This document shows, piece by piece, positions 43,231 through 52,545 of a stretch of DNA of 64,000 nucleotides (position 1 is its first letter; each line of letters opens with the position of its first letter). This DNA is from Oxalobacteraceae sp. CFBP 13730 (GTDB lineage: Bacteria > Pseudomonadota > Gammaproteobacteria > Burkholderiales > Burkholderiaceae_D). The position numbers and the translations under genes were made by a program. The DNA is taken from the NCBI GenBank assembly GCA_014841835.1, contig JACYUQ010000002.1:992001-1056000 (forward strand), read 5' to 3'. The notes under the pieces were generated by a model. The model did no database searches and was not told the origin of the DNA. It saw only the letters and a program-made list of their open reading frames with translations.

Positions 43231-44199
43231 ATGACGATCCGTACCAAGGTTTCATCCCTGTTCATGGCACTGGCAATCGCCAGCAGCGTGCAGGCAGCAG
43301 GTTTTCCCGACAAAGCGATCAATGTCGTCGTACCGTTCCCGGCGGGCGGCTCCACCGACGCCATCGCGCGCGCAATCGGTCCGAAGGTCAGCGCCAAACT
43401 GGGCCAGCCATGGGTGGTCGATAACCGGCCGGGCGCCACGGGCGCGCTGGGCGGCGGCTACGTCAAGCGCGCGGCGCCCGATGGCTACACGCTGATGGTC
43501 GCCTCCATCGGCGTGTATTCGGTCAACCCGCTGCTGCAAAAGACGCTGCCCTACGATCCGTCGAAGGACTTCGACTTGCTGACCGTGGCCGTGCAGGCCC
43601 CGAATGTGCTGGTGACGAATGCCACGGTGCCGGCCACCACGGTCGCGGACTTCGTCGCTTACCTCAAGAAAAATCCGGACAAGATCACGTTCGCCACGTC
43701 CGGCGCCGGCAGCTCGGACCACCTGACGACGGCGCTGTTCTGGCAAAAGACCGGCACCTCGGGCCTGCATGTGCCCTATAAAGGCGGCGCACCGGCGATC
43801 ACCGACCTGCTGGGCGGCCACGCCAACGCGTCCTTCCAGAATATCAACGTCGTCCTCAGCCACATCAAGGCCGGTAAACTCAAGGCCCTGGCCGTCACGG
43901 GCAGTAAGCGCTCGGCGGTGCTGCCGAACGTGCCGACGCTGGGCGAAGCCGGCGTCAAGGAAATCGACGTCTATTCGTGGCAGGCCATCGCGGCGCCAAA
44001 AGGCTTGCCGAAGGATGTGAAGGCCACGCTGCACGCGACGATCACGGGCGCGCTGCACGATCCGCAGATTGCCGCCAAACTGACCGAGCAGGGTTTCGAG
44101 GTCGTGGCCTCGACGCCCGAGCAATTCGCGAAGTTCCAGGCGCAGGAGCTGGCCCGCTGGCGCGAGGTAATCACCAACGGCAAGATCACGCTGGACTGA
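43231..44199 (+). CDS. Bug/TctC-family periplasmic binding protein
   Basis: This 322-residue protein has a signal peptide (about 1-23) and a mature start AAGFPDKAINVVVPFPAGGSTDAIAR, of which VVPFPAGGSTD is the signature loop. The family motifs NRPGATGALGGGYV, PDGYTLMVAS, VPYKGGAPAITDLLGGH and APKGLPKDV follow. These proteins bind carboxylates or related anions for tripartite (TctABC) transporters or for sensing. No TctA/TctB membrane genes are adjacent, a common situation for Burkholderiales Bug proteins. By context the ligand may be D-glucarate or galactarate. GAGGAGA precedes ATG 43231. Confidence 0.92.
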   Translation: MTIRTKVSSLFMALAIASSVQAAGFPDKAINVVVPFPAGGSTDAIARAIGPKVSAKLGQPWVVDNRPGATGALGGGYVKRAAPDGYTLMVASIGVYSVNPLLQKTLPYDPSKDFDLLTVAVQAPNVLVTNATVPATTVADFVAYLKKNPDKITFATSGAGSSDHLTTALFWQKTGTSGLHVPYKGGAPAITDLLGGHANASFQNINVVLSHIKAGKLKALAVTGSKRSAVLPNVPTLGEAGVKEIDVYSWQAIAAPKGLPKDVKATLHATITGALHDPQIAAKLTEQGFEVVASTPEQFAKFQAQELARWREVITNGKITLD

Positions 44200-44238
44200 C
44201 GCCAGACCCGTTCAACACTTTTTTTCAAGCAGCCCATC

Positions 44239-45579
44239 ATGTCCCCTACTTCGGCGAATGCCCCCGTCATCACCAGCCTGCGCGTCGTCCCCGTTGCCGG
44301 CCAGGACAGCATGCTCCTGAACCTGAGCGGCGCGCACGGCCCCTGGTTCACCCGCAATATCGTGATCCTGACCGACAGCGCCGGCAATACCGGCCTGGGC
44401 GAAGTGCCCGGCGGCGAAAAGATCCGCCAGACCATTGAGGATGCCGGCCCGTTCGTCATCGGCGCCACGCTGGGCGACTACAACAAGGTGCTGAACGCGA
44501 TGCGCGGCGCGTTTGCCGACCGCGACCTTGGTGGCCGCGGCCTGCAGACGTTCGACCTGCGCACGACCATTCACGCCGTCACGGCCGTCGAATCGGCGAT
44601 GCTCGACCTACTCGGCCAGTTCATGGGTGTGCCGGTGGCGGCGCTCTTGGGTGAAGGTCAGCAGCGCACGGCGGTCGAGATGCTGGGCTACCTGTTCTAC
44701 GTAGGCGACAGCGGCAAGACACCGCTGGGTTATCGCAGCGAGACCGATGCGCTTGACCCCTGGCTGCGCCTGCGCAACGAGCAGGCGCTCACGCCGGAAG
44801 CCATCGTGCGCCTGGCCGAAGCGGCGCGTGAACGCTACGGCTTCAATGACTTCAAGCTCAAGGGCGGCGTGCTGGGCGCCGATGAAGAGATGGAAGCCAT
44901 CGTCGCCCTGCACGAGCGCTTCCCGCAGGCGCGCGTGACGCTCGACCCGAACGGCGGCTGGCTGCTGGCCGACGCCATCCGCGTGTGCCGCGACAAGCAC
45001 GACATCCTGGCCTATGCGGAGGACCCGTGCGGCGCCGAGAACGGGTACTCCGGCCGCGAAGTGATGGCCGAATTCCGCCGCGCCACGGGCCTGCGCACGG
45101 CCACCAACATGATCGCGACCGACTGGCGCCAGATGGCCCATGCGATCCAGCTGCAGTCGGTCGACATCCCGCTGGCCGACCCGCACTTCTGGACCATGCA
45201 GGGCTCGGTGCGCGTGGCCCAGTTGTGCGAGATGTTCGGCCTGACCTGGGGCTCGCACTCGAACAACCACTTCGACATCTCGCTGGCGATGTTTACGCAC
45301 GTGGGCGCCGCCGCGCCGGGGCGCGTTACGGCCATCGACACCCACTGGATCTGGCAGGATGGCCAGCACCTGACCAAGGAGCCGCTGCGCATCGAAGGTG
45401 GCATGGTGCAGGTGCCGGCGCGCCCGGGCCTGGGTATCGAGCTCGATGCCGACAAGCTCGAAGCAGCGCACCAGGCCTACAAGAATCTCGGCTTGGGTGC
45501 ACGCGACGATGCGGTGGCGATGCAGTACCTGATCCGCGACTGGAAGTTCGACAATAAGCGCCCCTGCCTGCTGCGCTGA
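44239..45579 (+). CDS. gudD: D-glucarate dehydratase
   Basis: This 446-residue enolase-superfamily enzyme dehydrates D-glucarate (or L-idarate) to 5-keto-4-deoxy-D-glucarate. The catalytic K-x-K is Lys206-Lys208 (FKLKGG). Metal ligands are in [17 protein letters not shown] and ATNMIATDW. The general-base histidine is His340 in WGSHSNNH. The length and numbering match E. coli GudD closely. It is the last of the porin-binding protein-dehydratase series. The downstream aldolase or dehydratase genes of the pathway are not in the window. The stop abuts the convergent SRAP gene. Confidence 0.95.
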   Translation: MSPTSANAPVITSLRVVPVAGQDSMLLNLSGAHGPWFTRNIVILTDSAGNTGLGEVPGGEKIRQTIEDAGPFVIGATLGDYNKVLNAMRGAFADRDLGGRGLQTFDLRTTIHAVTAVESAMLDLLGQFMGVPVAALLGEGQQRTAVEMLGYLFYVGDSGKTPLGYRSETDALDPWLRLRNEQALTPEAIVRLAEAARERYGFNDFKLKGGVLGADEEMEAIVALHERFPQARVTLDPNGGWLLADAIRVCRDKHDILAYAEDPCGAENGYSGREVMAEFRRATGLRTATNMIATDWRQMAHAIQLQSVDIPLADPHFWTMQGSVRVAQLCEMFGLTWGSHSNNHFDISLAMFTHVGAAAPGRVTAIDTHWIWQDGQHLTKEPLRIEGGMVQVPARPGLGIELDADKLEAAHQAYKNLGLGARDDAVAMQYLIRDWKFDNKRPCLLR

Positions 45580-46281
45580 TCAGAACAGCTCACCATTGAC
45601 AGGCACCGGCACTGCGGCTGGCGCCGCTGCGCGTCTGGACGCCAGCGGTGCCGGCCACGCCGTCATCGCCTCGGCCGGAAAATGGCGCAGGAAGCTGTGC
45701 GCCACGTCGAGATCGCGGCTGCCCAGCCAGTCGCGTACCTCGTCGTCGCCCAGCAGCACCAGCGAGCGCTTTTCGTCGCCCGGCCGGTGCATGCGGCGCA
45801 TCAAGGGATGCGTGTCGGCGTTGATCGTGATCTGCGTGAAGGCACTGGTCATGCTGCCGTCGGCTTCCTGCCATTCGCGCCACAGCCCCGCCACCCAGAA
45901 CAGCGATTTGTCGCGCATGCCAATGGCCGTGCGCTCGGCCCGGCCGCTCTCGTAGCACGGTTCGTAAAACCACAGCATCGGCACTGCGCACAGCTGCAGA
46001 CGGCGCCAGGCCGACGCGAATGAGCGGCGCGCGACGAGCGATTCGGCGCGCGCGTTCATCGTGTTGAACGGTTTCACGTCGCGCGGGATGTGGCGGCGCG
46101 GGACCATGCCATAGCTCGCCACGCGCGCCTGCGGCGCCAGCCCGGGCGCGGCGCACAGGATCGGCGCATCGTAATCCTTCCACGTTTCTTCGGGCCACTG
46201 CCAGTCGCGCGGCAACTGGCTGAACGCGCCAATGCGGCCGTTGAACATCTCGGGCGTCGGGGGATGGTAATTCACGCACAT
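45580..46281 (-). CDS. SOS response-associated SRAP/HMCES-type protein
   Basis: This 233-residue protein matches the SRAP domain that forms a covalent thiazolidine crosslink with abasic sites in single-stranded DNA. Cys2 is the nucleophile after removal of Met1 (MCVNYHPPTP). The other active-site residues are Asn76 in FNTMNARAES, Glu107 in WFYEPCYE and His165 in RRMHRPGDE. It shields abasic sites during replication. Homologues are often LexA-controlled; I did not find a LexA box in the 98 bp before its start. It is divergent from the large hybrid kinase gene and convergent with gudD. Confidence 0.9.
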   Translation of the reverse strand: MCVNYHPPTPEMFNGRIGAFSQLPRDWQWPEETWKDYDAPILCAAPGLAPQARVASYGMVPRRHIPRDVKPFNTMNARAESLVARRSFASAWRRLQLCAVPMLWFYEPCYESGRAERTAIGMRDKSLFWVAGLWREWQEADGSMTSAFTQITINADTHPLMRRMHRPGDEKRSLVLLGDDEVRDWLGSRDLDVAHSFLRHFPAEAMTAWPAPLASRRAAAPAAVPVPVNGELF

Positions 46282-46379
46282 GACGCAACTCCTGAATTAT
46301 TTCCTGAAGGTAAAGACGCGGCACTGCTCGGCAGTACAAGTGTAAAATACCAGCGTCTTTTTTTAGCATTCTACCCACG

Positions 46380-49300
46380 ATGCCTGTCAGCTTGCCCTTC
46401 CTGCCCGAAAACGACGAAACTTCGCGCCTGATCCTGACCTATCCGTGGCACGCCACCGATCTCGGCCCGATCGACGCCTGGCCAAGCGTGCTCAAGACAA
46501 CCGTCGCACTGATCATGGCCACGCCGACGCCGATCGCCACACTGTGGGGCGCGGACGGCTACATGATCTACAACGAGGCTTACGGGTTGATCGCAGGCGG
46601 GCGCCACCCAATGCTGCTGGGCTCGAAAGTGCGCGAAGGCTGGCCGGAGGTGGCCGCGTTCAACGACAACGTGATGCGGGTCGGGCTGGCGGGCGGCACG
46701 CTGAGCTACCGCGACCAGGAACTCACACTGCACCGCGGCGGACCGCCCGAGCAGGTCTGGATGAATCTCGACTATTCCCCGATCCGCGACGGGGATGGCG
46801 TCGTCGCCGGCGTCATGGCGGTCGTGGTCGAGACCTCCAGCAAGGTCAAGGCCGAACGCCACATCCAGGCCGAACGCGCGCGCCTGCATACGATGTTCGA
46901 GCAGGCGCCGGGCTTCATCTGCCTGCTCGATGGCCCCGAGCACCGCTACGCGCTGGCCAACGATGCCTACCGCATCCTGATGGGCGACCGTCCCCTGCTT
47001 GGCCTGACGGTCATCGAGGCCTTGCCCGAGCTGGCCGCGCACGGCCTCGTCGGGCAGCTCGATCGCAGTTTCGCCGATGGCACGGCATTTCGTGCCGAAG
47101 GCGCCGAACTGGTGCTGAACAATCCCGGCCAGGACGCACCGACCCGCACCTTCATCGACGTCGTGCTGCAACCGCTGCGCGACGCCGATGGCGCCGTGTT
47201 CGCGACCTTCGTGCTTGGCAACGACGTCACCGAGCGGGTGCACGCCGAGCGCGCGCTGCGCGCGAGCGAAGCCCGCTTTCGCACCTTTGCGCAGGCCATG
47301 CCGAACCATGTGTGGGCAGCGCGCGACGACGTCAGCGTCGAGTGGATCAACGACCGCGTGCGTGACTACGCCGGCTGCAGCGCCTCGCCCGACGCGGCGC
47401 TGGGCCTGAGCTGGCAGGCGATCGTGCATCCCGACGACCTGGCGCGCTACCGCGCCGTCTGGGAGTCGAGCGTGGCAACGGGCGCGCCGATCGATACCGA
47501 AATCCGCCTGCGCCGCCACGACGGCCAGTACCGCTGGCATCTGGTGCGCGCCCACCGCTCCCCTGGCGAGATGGGCGAAGCATCGCTCTGGATCGGCAGC
47601 AGCATCGACATCGAAGACCAGAAGCGCGCATCCGACGCACTGGCCTTGTCCAATGCCAGCCTGGAAGAGCGGGTCGAACGCCGCACGGCCGAACGCGACC
47701 GCATGTGGCGCCTGTCGAAGGACATCATGCTGGTGGCCGACCTGCATGCCACGCTGTTCGCCGTCAATCCGGCCTTTACGGCCATCCTCGGCTGGACCGA
47801 GGCCGAGGTGCTGGGTACGCCGATGCTGGCGCTCGTGCACCCCGACGACCGCGCCCTGACGGCGCAGCAGATGGAGGCGCTGCGGGCCGGTGGCCAGGTG
47901 TACCGCTTCGAGAACCGCTGGCAACGCAAGAATGGCTCGTGGTGCAACCTGTCGTGGACCGCGTCGCCCGACCTGCAGTACGTGCACGCCGTGGGCCGCG
48001 ACATCAGCGCCGACCTGGCGCAACTGGAAGTCATGCGCCGCACCGAGGCGGCGCTGCAGCAGTCGCAGAAGATGGAAACGATCGGCAAGCTCACCGGCGG
48101 CGTGGCGCACGACTTCAACAACCTGCTGCAGGTCATCGGCGGTAACCTGCAGCTCATCGCACGCCGCGCCGACGGCCTGCCCGAGATCCAGAAGCGCGTC
48201 CAGAACGCCATGAGCGGCGTCGAACGGGGCGCCAAGCTGGCCAGCTCGCTGCTGTCGTTCGCGCGGCGCCAGCCGCTCGAACCGAAAGCGGTCAAGATCG
48301 GCCGCCTGCTGGGCAATATGGACGACATGATGCGGCGCGCGCTGGGCGAAGAGATCGACATCGAGATGGTGATCTCGGGCGGCCTCTGGACCACCGAAGT
48401 CGACCCGGCGCAACTCGAGAACGCGATCCTGAACCTGGCGATCAACGCGCGCGACGCAATGGAAGGCGCCGGACGCCTGACGCTCGAAGTGACCAATGCG
48501 GCGCTCGACGACACTTACTGCGTGGGACACCCGGAAGTGGCGCCCGGCCAGTACGTGATGCTGGCCGTAAGCGACACCGGCAGCGGCATGCCGCAGGACG
48601 TGATCGACCAGGCCTTCGAGCCGTTCTTCTCCACCAAACCCGAAGGCAAAGGCACGGGCCTGGGCCTGTCGATGGTGTATGGTCTGGTCAAGCAATCGGG
48701 CGGCCACGTCAAGATCTACAGCGAGGTCGATGAAGGCACCACGATCAAGATCTACCTGCCCCGCTCCCTGCAGGTCGAGGATCATGCGGGCGAGCCCCTG
48801 CTGCAACCCGTCACCGGGGGCCACGAGACCGTGCTGGTGGTCGAGGACGACGAGCAGGTGCGCCTGACGGTGGTCGACATGCTGACCGATCTCGGTTACC
48901 GCGTGCTGCGCGCCAACGACGCCAGCGCGGCGCTGACGGTGGTCGACAGCGGCATCCACATCGACCTGCTGTTTACCGACGTCGTGATGCCCGGGCCGCT
49001 GCGCAGCCCCGAGCTGGCCAAAAAGGCGCGCGAACGCTTGCCCAACGTGGCGGTGCTGTTCACGTCGGGCTACACCGAGAACGCGATCGTGCACGGCGGC
49101 CGGCTCGACGCCGGCGTCGAACTGCTCGGCAAGCCGTACACGCGCGACAACCTGGCGCGCAAGGTGCGGCATGTGCTGTCGAACCAGCAGCAGAAGAATG
49201 CGCTGCTGGCGGCCAGCCTGCCAGCGCCAGTGCCGGCTGCGGCAACGGTGAAAGCGCGCGTGTTGCTGGTGGAAGACGACGACGCCATCCGCGAGAACAC

Positions 49301-49580
49301 GGCCGAACTGATGCGCTTTCTGGGGTACGAGGTGCTGGAAGCGGCCGATGCCGAAGCCGCGCTGGACTTGCTGGACCGCGCGCCCGACATCGTGCTGACC
49401 GACCTGCACCTGCCGAACATGCAAGGGGACGAACTGGCCCTGAAGGTCAAGGCGCGCCTGCCGCAGACGCGCATCGCCTTTGCCAGCGGCGCCAGTCACG
49501 CATCGAACGTCGCCGATGCGATTCTGGCCAAGCCGTACGATGCGCAGCAGCTCGAGGCGTTGCTGGCGCGGCTGGCTTGA
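46380..49580 (+). CDS. multi-PAS hybrid histidine kinase with two receiver domains
   Basis: This 1066-residue protein has no evident membrane segment, so it is a cytoplasmic sensor. A GAF/PAS-like N-terminal region (about 10-155) is followed by three further PAS repeats (about 165-290, 295-420 and 435-555). The HisKA has phospho-acceptor His577 in GGVAHDFNNLLQ. The ATPase domain has NLAINARDAM, SDTGSGMPQ and GKGTGLGLSM. There are two receivers in tandem: Asp867 (LLFTDVVMPG) and Asp1008 (IVLTDLHLPN). The two C-terminal receivers suggest phosphate sinks or a phosphorelay. It is convergent with the chemosensory operon and shares a hairpin terminator with it. The signal is unknown. Confidence 0.92.
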   Translation: MPVSLPFLPENDETSRLILTYPWHATDLGPIDAWPSVLKTTVALIMATPTPIATLWGADGYMIYNEAYGLIAGGRHPMLLGSKVREGWPEVAAFNDNVMRVGLAGGTLSYRDQELTLHRGGPPEQVWMNLDYSPIRDGDGVVAGVMAVVVETSSKVKAERHIQAERARLHTMFEQAPGFICLLDGPEHRYALANDAYRILMGDRPLLGLTVIEALPELAAHGLVGQLDRSFADGTAFRAEGAELVLNNPGQDAPTRTFIDVVLQPLRDADGAVFATFVLGNDVTERVHAERALRASEARFRTFAQAMPNHVWAARDDVSVEWINDRVRDYAGCSASPDAALGLSWQAIVHPDDLARYRAVWESSVATGAPIDTEIRLRRHDGQYRWHLVRAHRSPGEMGEASLWIGSSIDIEDQKRASDALALSNASLEERVERRTAERDRMWRLSKDIMLVADLHATLFAVNPAFTAILGWTEAEVLGTPMLALVHPDDRALTAQQMEALRAGGQVYRFENRWQRKNGSWCNLSWTASPDLQYVHAVGRDISADLAQLEVMRRTEAALQQSQKMETIGKLTGGVAHDFNNLLQVIGGNLQLIARRADGLPEIQKRVQNAMSGVERGAKLASSLLSFARRQPLEPKAVKIGRLLGNMDDMMRRALGEEIDIEMVISGGLWTTEVDPAQLENAILNLAINARDAMEGAGRLTLEVTNAALDDTYCVGHPEVAPGQYVMLAVSDTGSGMPQDVIDQAFEPFFSTKPEGKGTGLGLSMVYGLVKQSGGHVKIYSEVDEGTTIKIYLPRSLQVEDHAGEPLLQPVTGGHETVLVVEDDEQVRLTVVDMLTDLGYRVLRANDASAALTVVDSGIHIDLLFTDVVMPGPLRSPELAKKARERLPNVAVLFTSGYTENAIVHGGRLDAGVELLGKPYTRDNLARKVRHVLSNQQQKNALLAASLPAPVPAAATVKARVLLVEDDDAIRENTAELMRFLGYEVLEAADAEAALDLLDRAPDIVLTDLHLPNMQGDELALKVKARLPQTRIAFASGASHASNVADAILAKPYDAQQLEALLARLA

Positions 49581-49592
49581 TGCACAAATAAA

Positions 49593-49612
49593 AATGGCCC
49601 AGCAGGGCCATT
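49593..49612 (-). terminator. terminator between kinase gene and chemosensory operon
   Basis: A perfect 8-bp stem AATGGCCC/GGGCCATT with an AGCA loop. On the minus strand it is followed by a T-rich tract (TTTTATTT), fitting termination of the leftward chemosensory operon. It may also stop rightward transcripts. Confidence 0.7.
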
Positions 49613-49635
49613 GAATCAGTTGGAGAGCGCGTAAC

Positions 49636-51225
49636 TTAATGCACCGCCCCCAGCTGCTGGCGCAAGGTCACGATGAATTTTTCCTTGTCGAACAGCGTCA
49701 GCACGTCGTCGCGCCCGTCGATGCCGGGTACTTCGAGCACTTCGGCGCTGTCCTGGCGCATGTCTTGCGGGCCGTTCACGCGCAGCAGTTGCGGTGACGG
49801 GCGGCGCTGGGTGTCCGGCAGCGACAGGATGGTGTCGACGCGGTCGACGATCAGGCCGAACCGCTCGCCGTCGTGCTCGAGCACCAGAATGCGGCGCGCC
49901 GCATCGGTCGCTGGCGCGGTTTCCAGTGGCGTCATGCCGTACAACAGGCGCAGGTCGATCACGCACACCATCTGCTGACGCACCTGCATCATGCCGTGCA
50001 CGCAGGCCGGCATCCCGGGCGGGCGGGTGACAGTGCCGTCGAAATCGACGATCTCGCGCACCTGGCTGATGTCGGCGGCCCAGCCGGTATCGAGCGAAAA
50101 CGCCAGGTACACGTGGCGCGCGCCGGTCATCTTGCGGGCAGCGCAGGCAGCGCTGGCTTCTTGTGCGTACAGGCGGCGATGGCCGGCGCAGATGTCGCTC
50201 ACTTCGGACTCCGAAAATAGATGATCGTGGGCCAGGAACAGGCTGTCGCCCAGTTCGGCGTTGGGCAGGCAGCCGCGGTACATCGCGCCGCGCGCGGTGC
50301 CCAGCAGCGGGATAGGCAGGATGTCGGTGTCGAAGTACGGCCGGATGTCGTCGACCGCATCGACCAGCAGGCCCAGTTGCTCGTCGCCGGTGCGCACGAT
50401 CAGGACGCGCGCATCGAAAGGCTCGGACTGCGACGGACCGCAACCGAGCAGCGCGCCGAAGTCGACCACGCCGACCGGCACGCCGCGCAGGTTCAGCCAG
50501 CCCTTGCACAGGCGCCCCACCATCACCGATGGCAACAGTTCAGGCACGCGCATGATTTCCTGGATCGCTTCCATCGCCAGCGCAAAGCGCAGTCCGCCGA
50601 CGGTAAACGAGATGCACTTGCGGCCCTGCGCCTGGCGCAGAAAGCGCATGCGCCAGGCGTCGCGCGCCACGCTGGCATGGGCGCGCACCTGGGGCACGTT
50701 GTCGATCCGCACCAGTGCATCGGCGTCGAGCAGCTGCAGCACGCGCGCGCCATCGGCCAGCGTGATCGTGCCGGCGATGACACCGCGCGACGCGTTGTCT
50801 TGCCAGTGCAGGCCGGCGCGTTGCTCGGGCCGCACGCGCAGCACTTCGCCGGTGGCGTCGAACACCAGACCGACCTGGATGTCATCGACATCGATGATCG
50901 CCACGCGCTGTTCGCCCGTCACGCCGGGAGCGGCCGGATCGAAAATGCGAGCCAGGTTCAGCAGCGGAATCGCTGCGCCGCGCAGCGTGAAGATGCCCTC
51001 CAGGCAGCGTGGCGACAGCGGGATCGGCGTGATCCGCGCCGGCATGCCCACCACCTCGCGCACATTCAATGCCGGCAGCGCAAACTCCTGGCCCGCCAGG
51101 AAGAACGTGCCCACCACTTCCATGCCGGCCGCTTCGCGCAGCACGCGCGCGGCCCCCGCCATCTGTTGTTCGATGGCCGTCACGGCCGCGTGAACATCCG
51201 TCATCGTTGCAGTCTCCAGGTTCAT
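49636..51225 (-). CDS. protein with three CheW-like domains
   Basis: This 529-residue protein is built of three successive CheW-like domains: about 35-180 (FLAGQEFALPALNVREVVG, IFTLRGAAIPLLNLARIF), about 200-340 (FTVGGLRFALAMEAIQEIMRVPE, WLNLRGVPVGVVDFGALLG) and about 365-525 (VYLAFSLDTGWAADISQVREIVDF, MMQVRQQMVCVIDLRLLYG). CheW couples receptors to the kinase CheA. Three copies in one chain could bridge several receptors or kinases. Its ATG overlaps the cheD stop (ATGA), so translation is coupled. It is the last gene of the operon and is followed by an intrinsic terminator. No receiver domain (CheV) is present. Confidence 0.88.
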   Translation of the reverse strand: MNLETATMTDVHAAVTAIEQQMAGAARVLREAAGMEVVGTFFLAGQEFALPALNVREVVGMPARITPIPLSPRCLEGIFTLRGAAIPLLNLARIFDPAAPGVTGEQRVAIIDVDDIQVGLVFDATGEVLRVRPEQRAGLHWQDNASRGVIAGTITLADGARVLQLLDADALVRIDNVPQVRAHASVARDAWRMRFLRQAQGRKCISFTVGGLRFALAMEAIQEIMRVPELLPSVMVGRLCKGWLNLRGVPVGVVDFGALLGCGPSQSEPFDARVLIVRTGDEQLGLLVDAVDDIRPYFDTDILPIPLLGTARGAMYRGCLPNAELGDSLFLAHDHLFSESEVSDICAGHRRLYAQEASAACAARKMTGARHVYLAFSLDTGWAADISQVREIVDFDGTVTRPPGMPACVHGMMQVRQQMVCVIDLRLLYGMTPLETAPATDAARRILVLEHDGERFGLIVDRVDTILSLPDTQRRPSPQLLRVNGPQDMRQDSAEVLEVPGIDGRDDVLTLFDKEKFIVTLRQQLGAVH

Positions 51226-51713
51226 GCCGCCAGCGCCTCCTGTTCGCGCGCGATGCGCACCACGCTGAACGTCTGTTGGTCGCAATCGATCGACAGGCGC
51301 CGGCCCTGCGAGCCACCGACGTCCTGGAACCGCACCTGCAGGCCGCGCAGCGACAGTTGCGAGCGGGCCGCTTCGACGTTGCGCGTGCCGACCGCGCCGC
51401 CCAGTGCGCGCAGGTTCAGCATGCGGGCACCGCCGGCAATGACGACCTCGACTTCGGCGTACTGCTCGCGCCGCACGCCCATCAGCGCCAGCAGGCGCGG
51501 TACGGCCGCGCTCACGTAGCGCGCCGAGTCCTCGCACGCCTCGACGCCGTCCGGCAGGAAGCAGTGCGCCAGGCCGCAGCGGCCCTGGTTACGCCAGATC
51601 ATCCCGATCCCGACGCACGAGCCGAGCAGCGCAGTCAGGACCTGGTGGCCGTGGCCGATCTGCATCTGGCCGGACAACACGTACGACATATTGCTCAGGC
51701 TTTGCATATTCAT
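51222..51713 (-). CDS. cheD: chemoreceptor glutamine deamidase CheD
   Basis: This 163-residue enzyme deamidates specific glutamines in chemoreceptors, tuning adaptation. The catalytic triad-like residues are Thr27, Cys33 (LLGSCVGIGMIW) and His50 (GLAHCFLP), with the same spacing as in Thermotoga CheD. GGARMLN and VGTRNVEAA follow, as in the family. It overlaps cheR upstream and the triple-CheW gene downstream, each by an ATGA junction, so the three are tightly coupled. Confidence 0.94.
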   Translation of the reverse strand: MNMQSLSNMSYVLSGQMQIGHGHQVLTALLGSCVGIGMIWRNQGRCGLAHCFLPDGVEACEDSARYVSAAVPRLLALMGVRREQYAEVEVVIAGGARMLNLRALGGAVGTRNVEAARSQLSLRGLQVRFQDVGGSQGRRLSIDCDQQTFSVVRIAREQEALAA

Positions 51714-52528
51714 GATGGTTCTCCGCCGATACGATAAACATGGGCCTGCTCAAACGTGAACGCGGTCTGCAGGCGGGTGATGGATTCCTGTTCACCCAGG
51801 ACCAGGCGGGCGTCCGGCCGCATTGCGGCCTGGGCGCCGGCGAGCACCTGCTGCTGGTGCTCGCCGTCGAAATAGATCAGCACATTGCGCAGCATGACCA
51901 GGTCGAAGGCGGCGCTCCGTGGCGGACGGCCCAGCAGGTTGTGCTGGTCGAAGCGCACGTGCTGCGCGACGTCCGGGATCACCTGCACGCTGTCGCCGTG
52001 CGGCGCCAGGTACTTGTGGAACAGCGCCGGGCGATCGGCCTCGAAGCGCGCCACGCTGCGGCCGCGGTAGGCGCCGGCGCGCGCCGTGGCCAGCGCCGAA
52101 TGCGAGATGTCGGTGCCGAGGATCTCGAAGCGCAGGCCAGGAGCCTGCGTTTGGTATTCGAGGCAGCTCATGGCCAGCGAATAGGCTTCTTCGCCGGTGG
52201 CGGCAGCAGCCGACCAGATGCGCAGCGGCGCCGCGCGGCCCTGCGCCGCGAAGGCCGGCAGGAACGTCTCCGACAGCCAGGACCAGACAGCCGGCGTGCG
52301 GAAAAACACCGTGTCGTTGGTCGTCACCGAATCGATGAACGACGTGACCTCGGTGCGGTCGCTGGCCAGGCGCTCGATATAGCCGGCCCACGAGGCGATG
52401 CCGAGCGCGCGCAGGCGCGGGAGCAGGCGCCCCTGCAACAGCACGCGTTTGTGCTCGTTCATCGCGATGCCCGTGTGCTGGCGCACCAGGGCGATCAGGG
52501 CAGAGAGATGGTCGTCGCGCAGTTCCAT
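51710..52528 (-). CDS. cheR: chemotaxis protein methyltransferase CheR
   Basis: This 272-residue SAM-dependent enzyme methylates receptor glutamates. The N-terminal helical domain (ALIALVRQHTGIAMNEHKR) is followed by the catalytic domain with TTNDTVFFRTP, RIWSAAAATGEEAYSLAM (the SAM motif; GEEAYS is diagnostic), ILGTDISHSALATARAG and LVMLRNVLIYFD. GAGGAAA is 6 bp before ATG 52528. It follows the chemoreceptor gene by 17 bp and overlaps cheD. It lacks the TPR extension of some CheR proteins. Confidence 0.94.
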   Translation of the reverse strand: MELRDDHLSALIALVRQHTGIAMNEHKRVLLQGRLLPRLRALGIASWAGYIERLASDRTEVTSFIDSVTTNDTVFFRTPAVWSWLSETFLPAFAAQGRAAPLRIWSAAAATGEEAYSLAMSCLEYQTQAPGLRFEILGTDISHSALATARAGAYRGRSVARFEADRPALFHKYLAPHGDSVQVIPDVAQHVRFDQHNLLGRPPRSAAFDLVMLRNVLIYFDGEHQQQVLAGAQAAMRPDARLVLGEQESITRLQTAFTFEQAHVYRIGGEPS

Positions 52529-52545
52529 GGCCGTTTCCTCGTGCT

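Noticed and set aside
46371..49499. A 1042-codon antisense frame opposite the large hybrid kinase
   Set aside because: Shadow of the real kinase; no motif and no ribosome-binding site.
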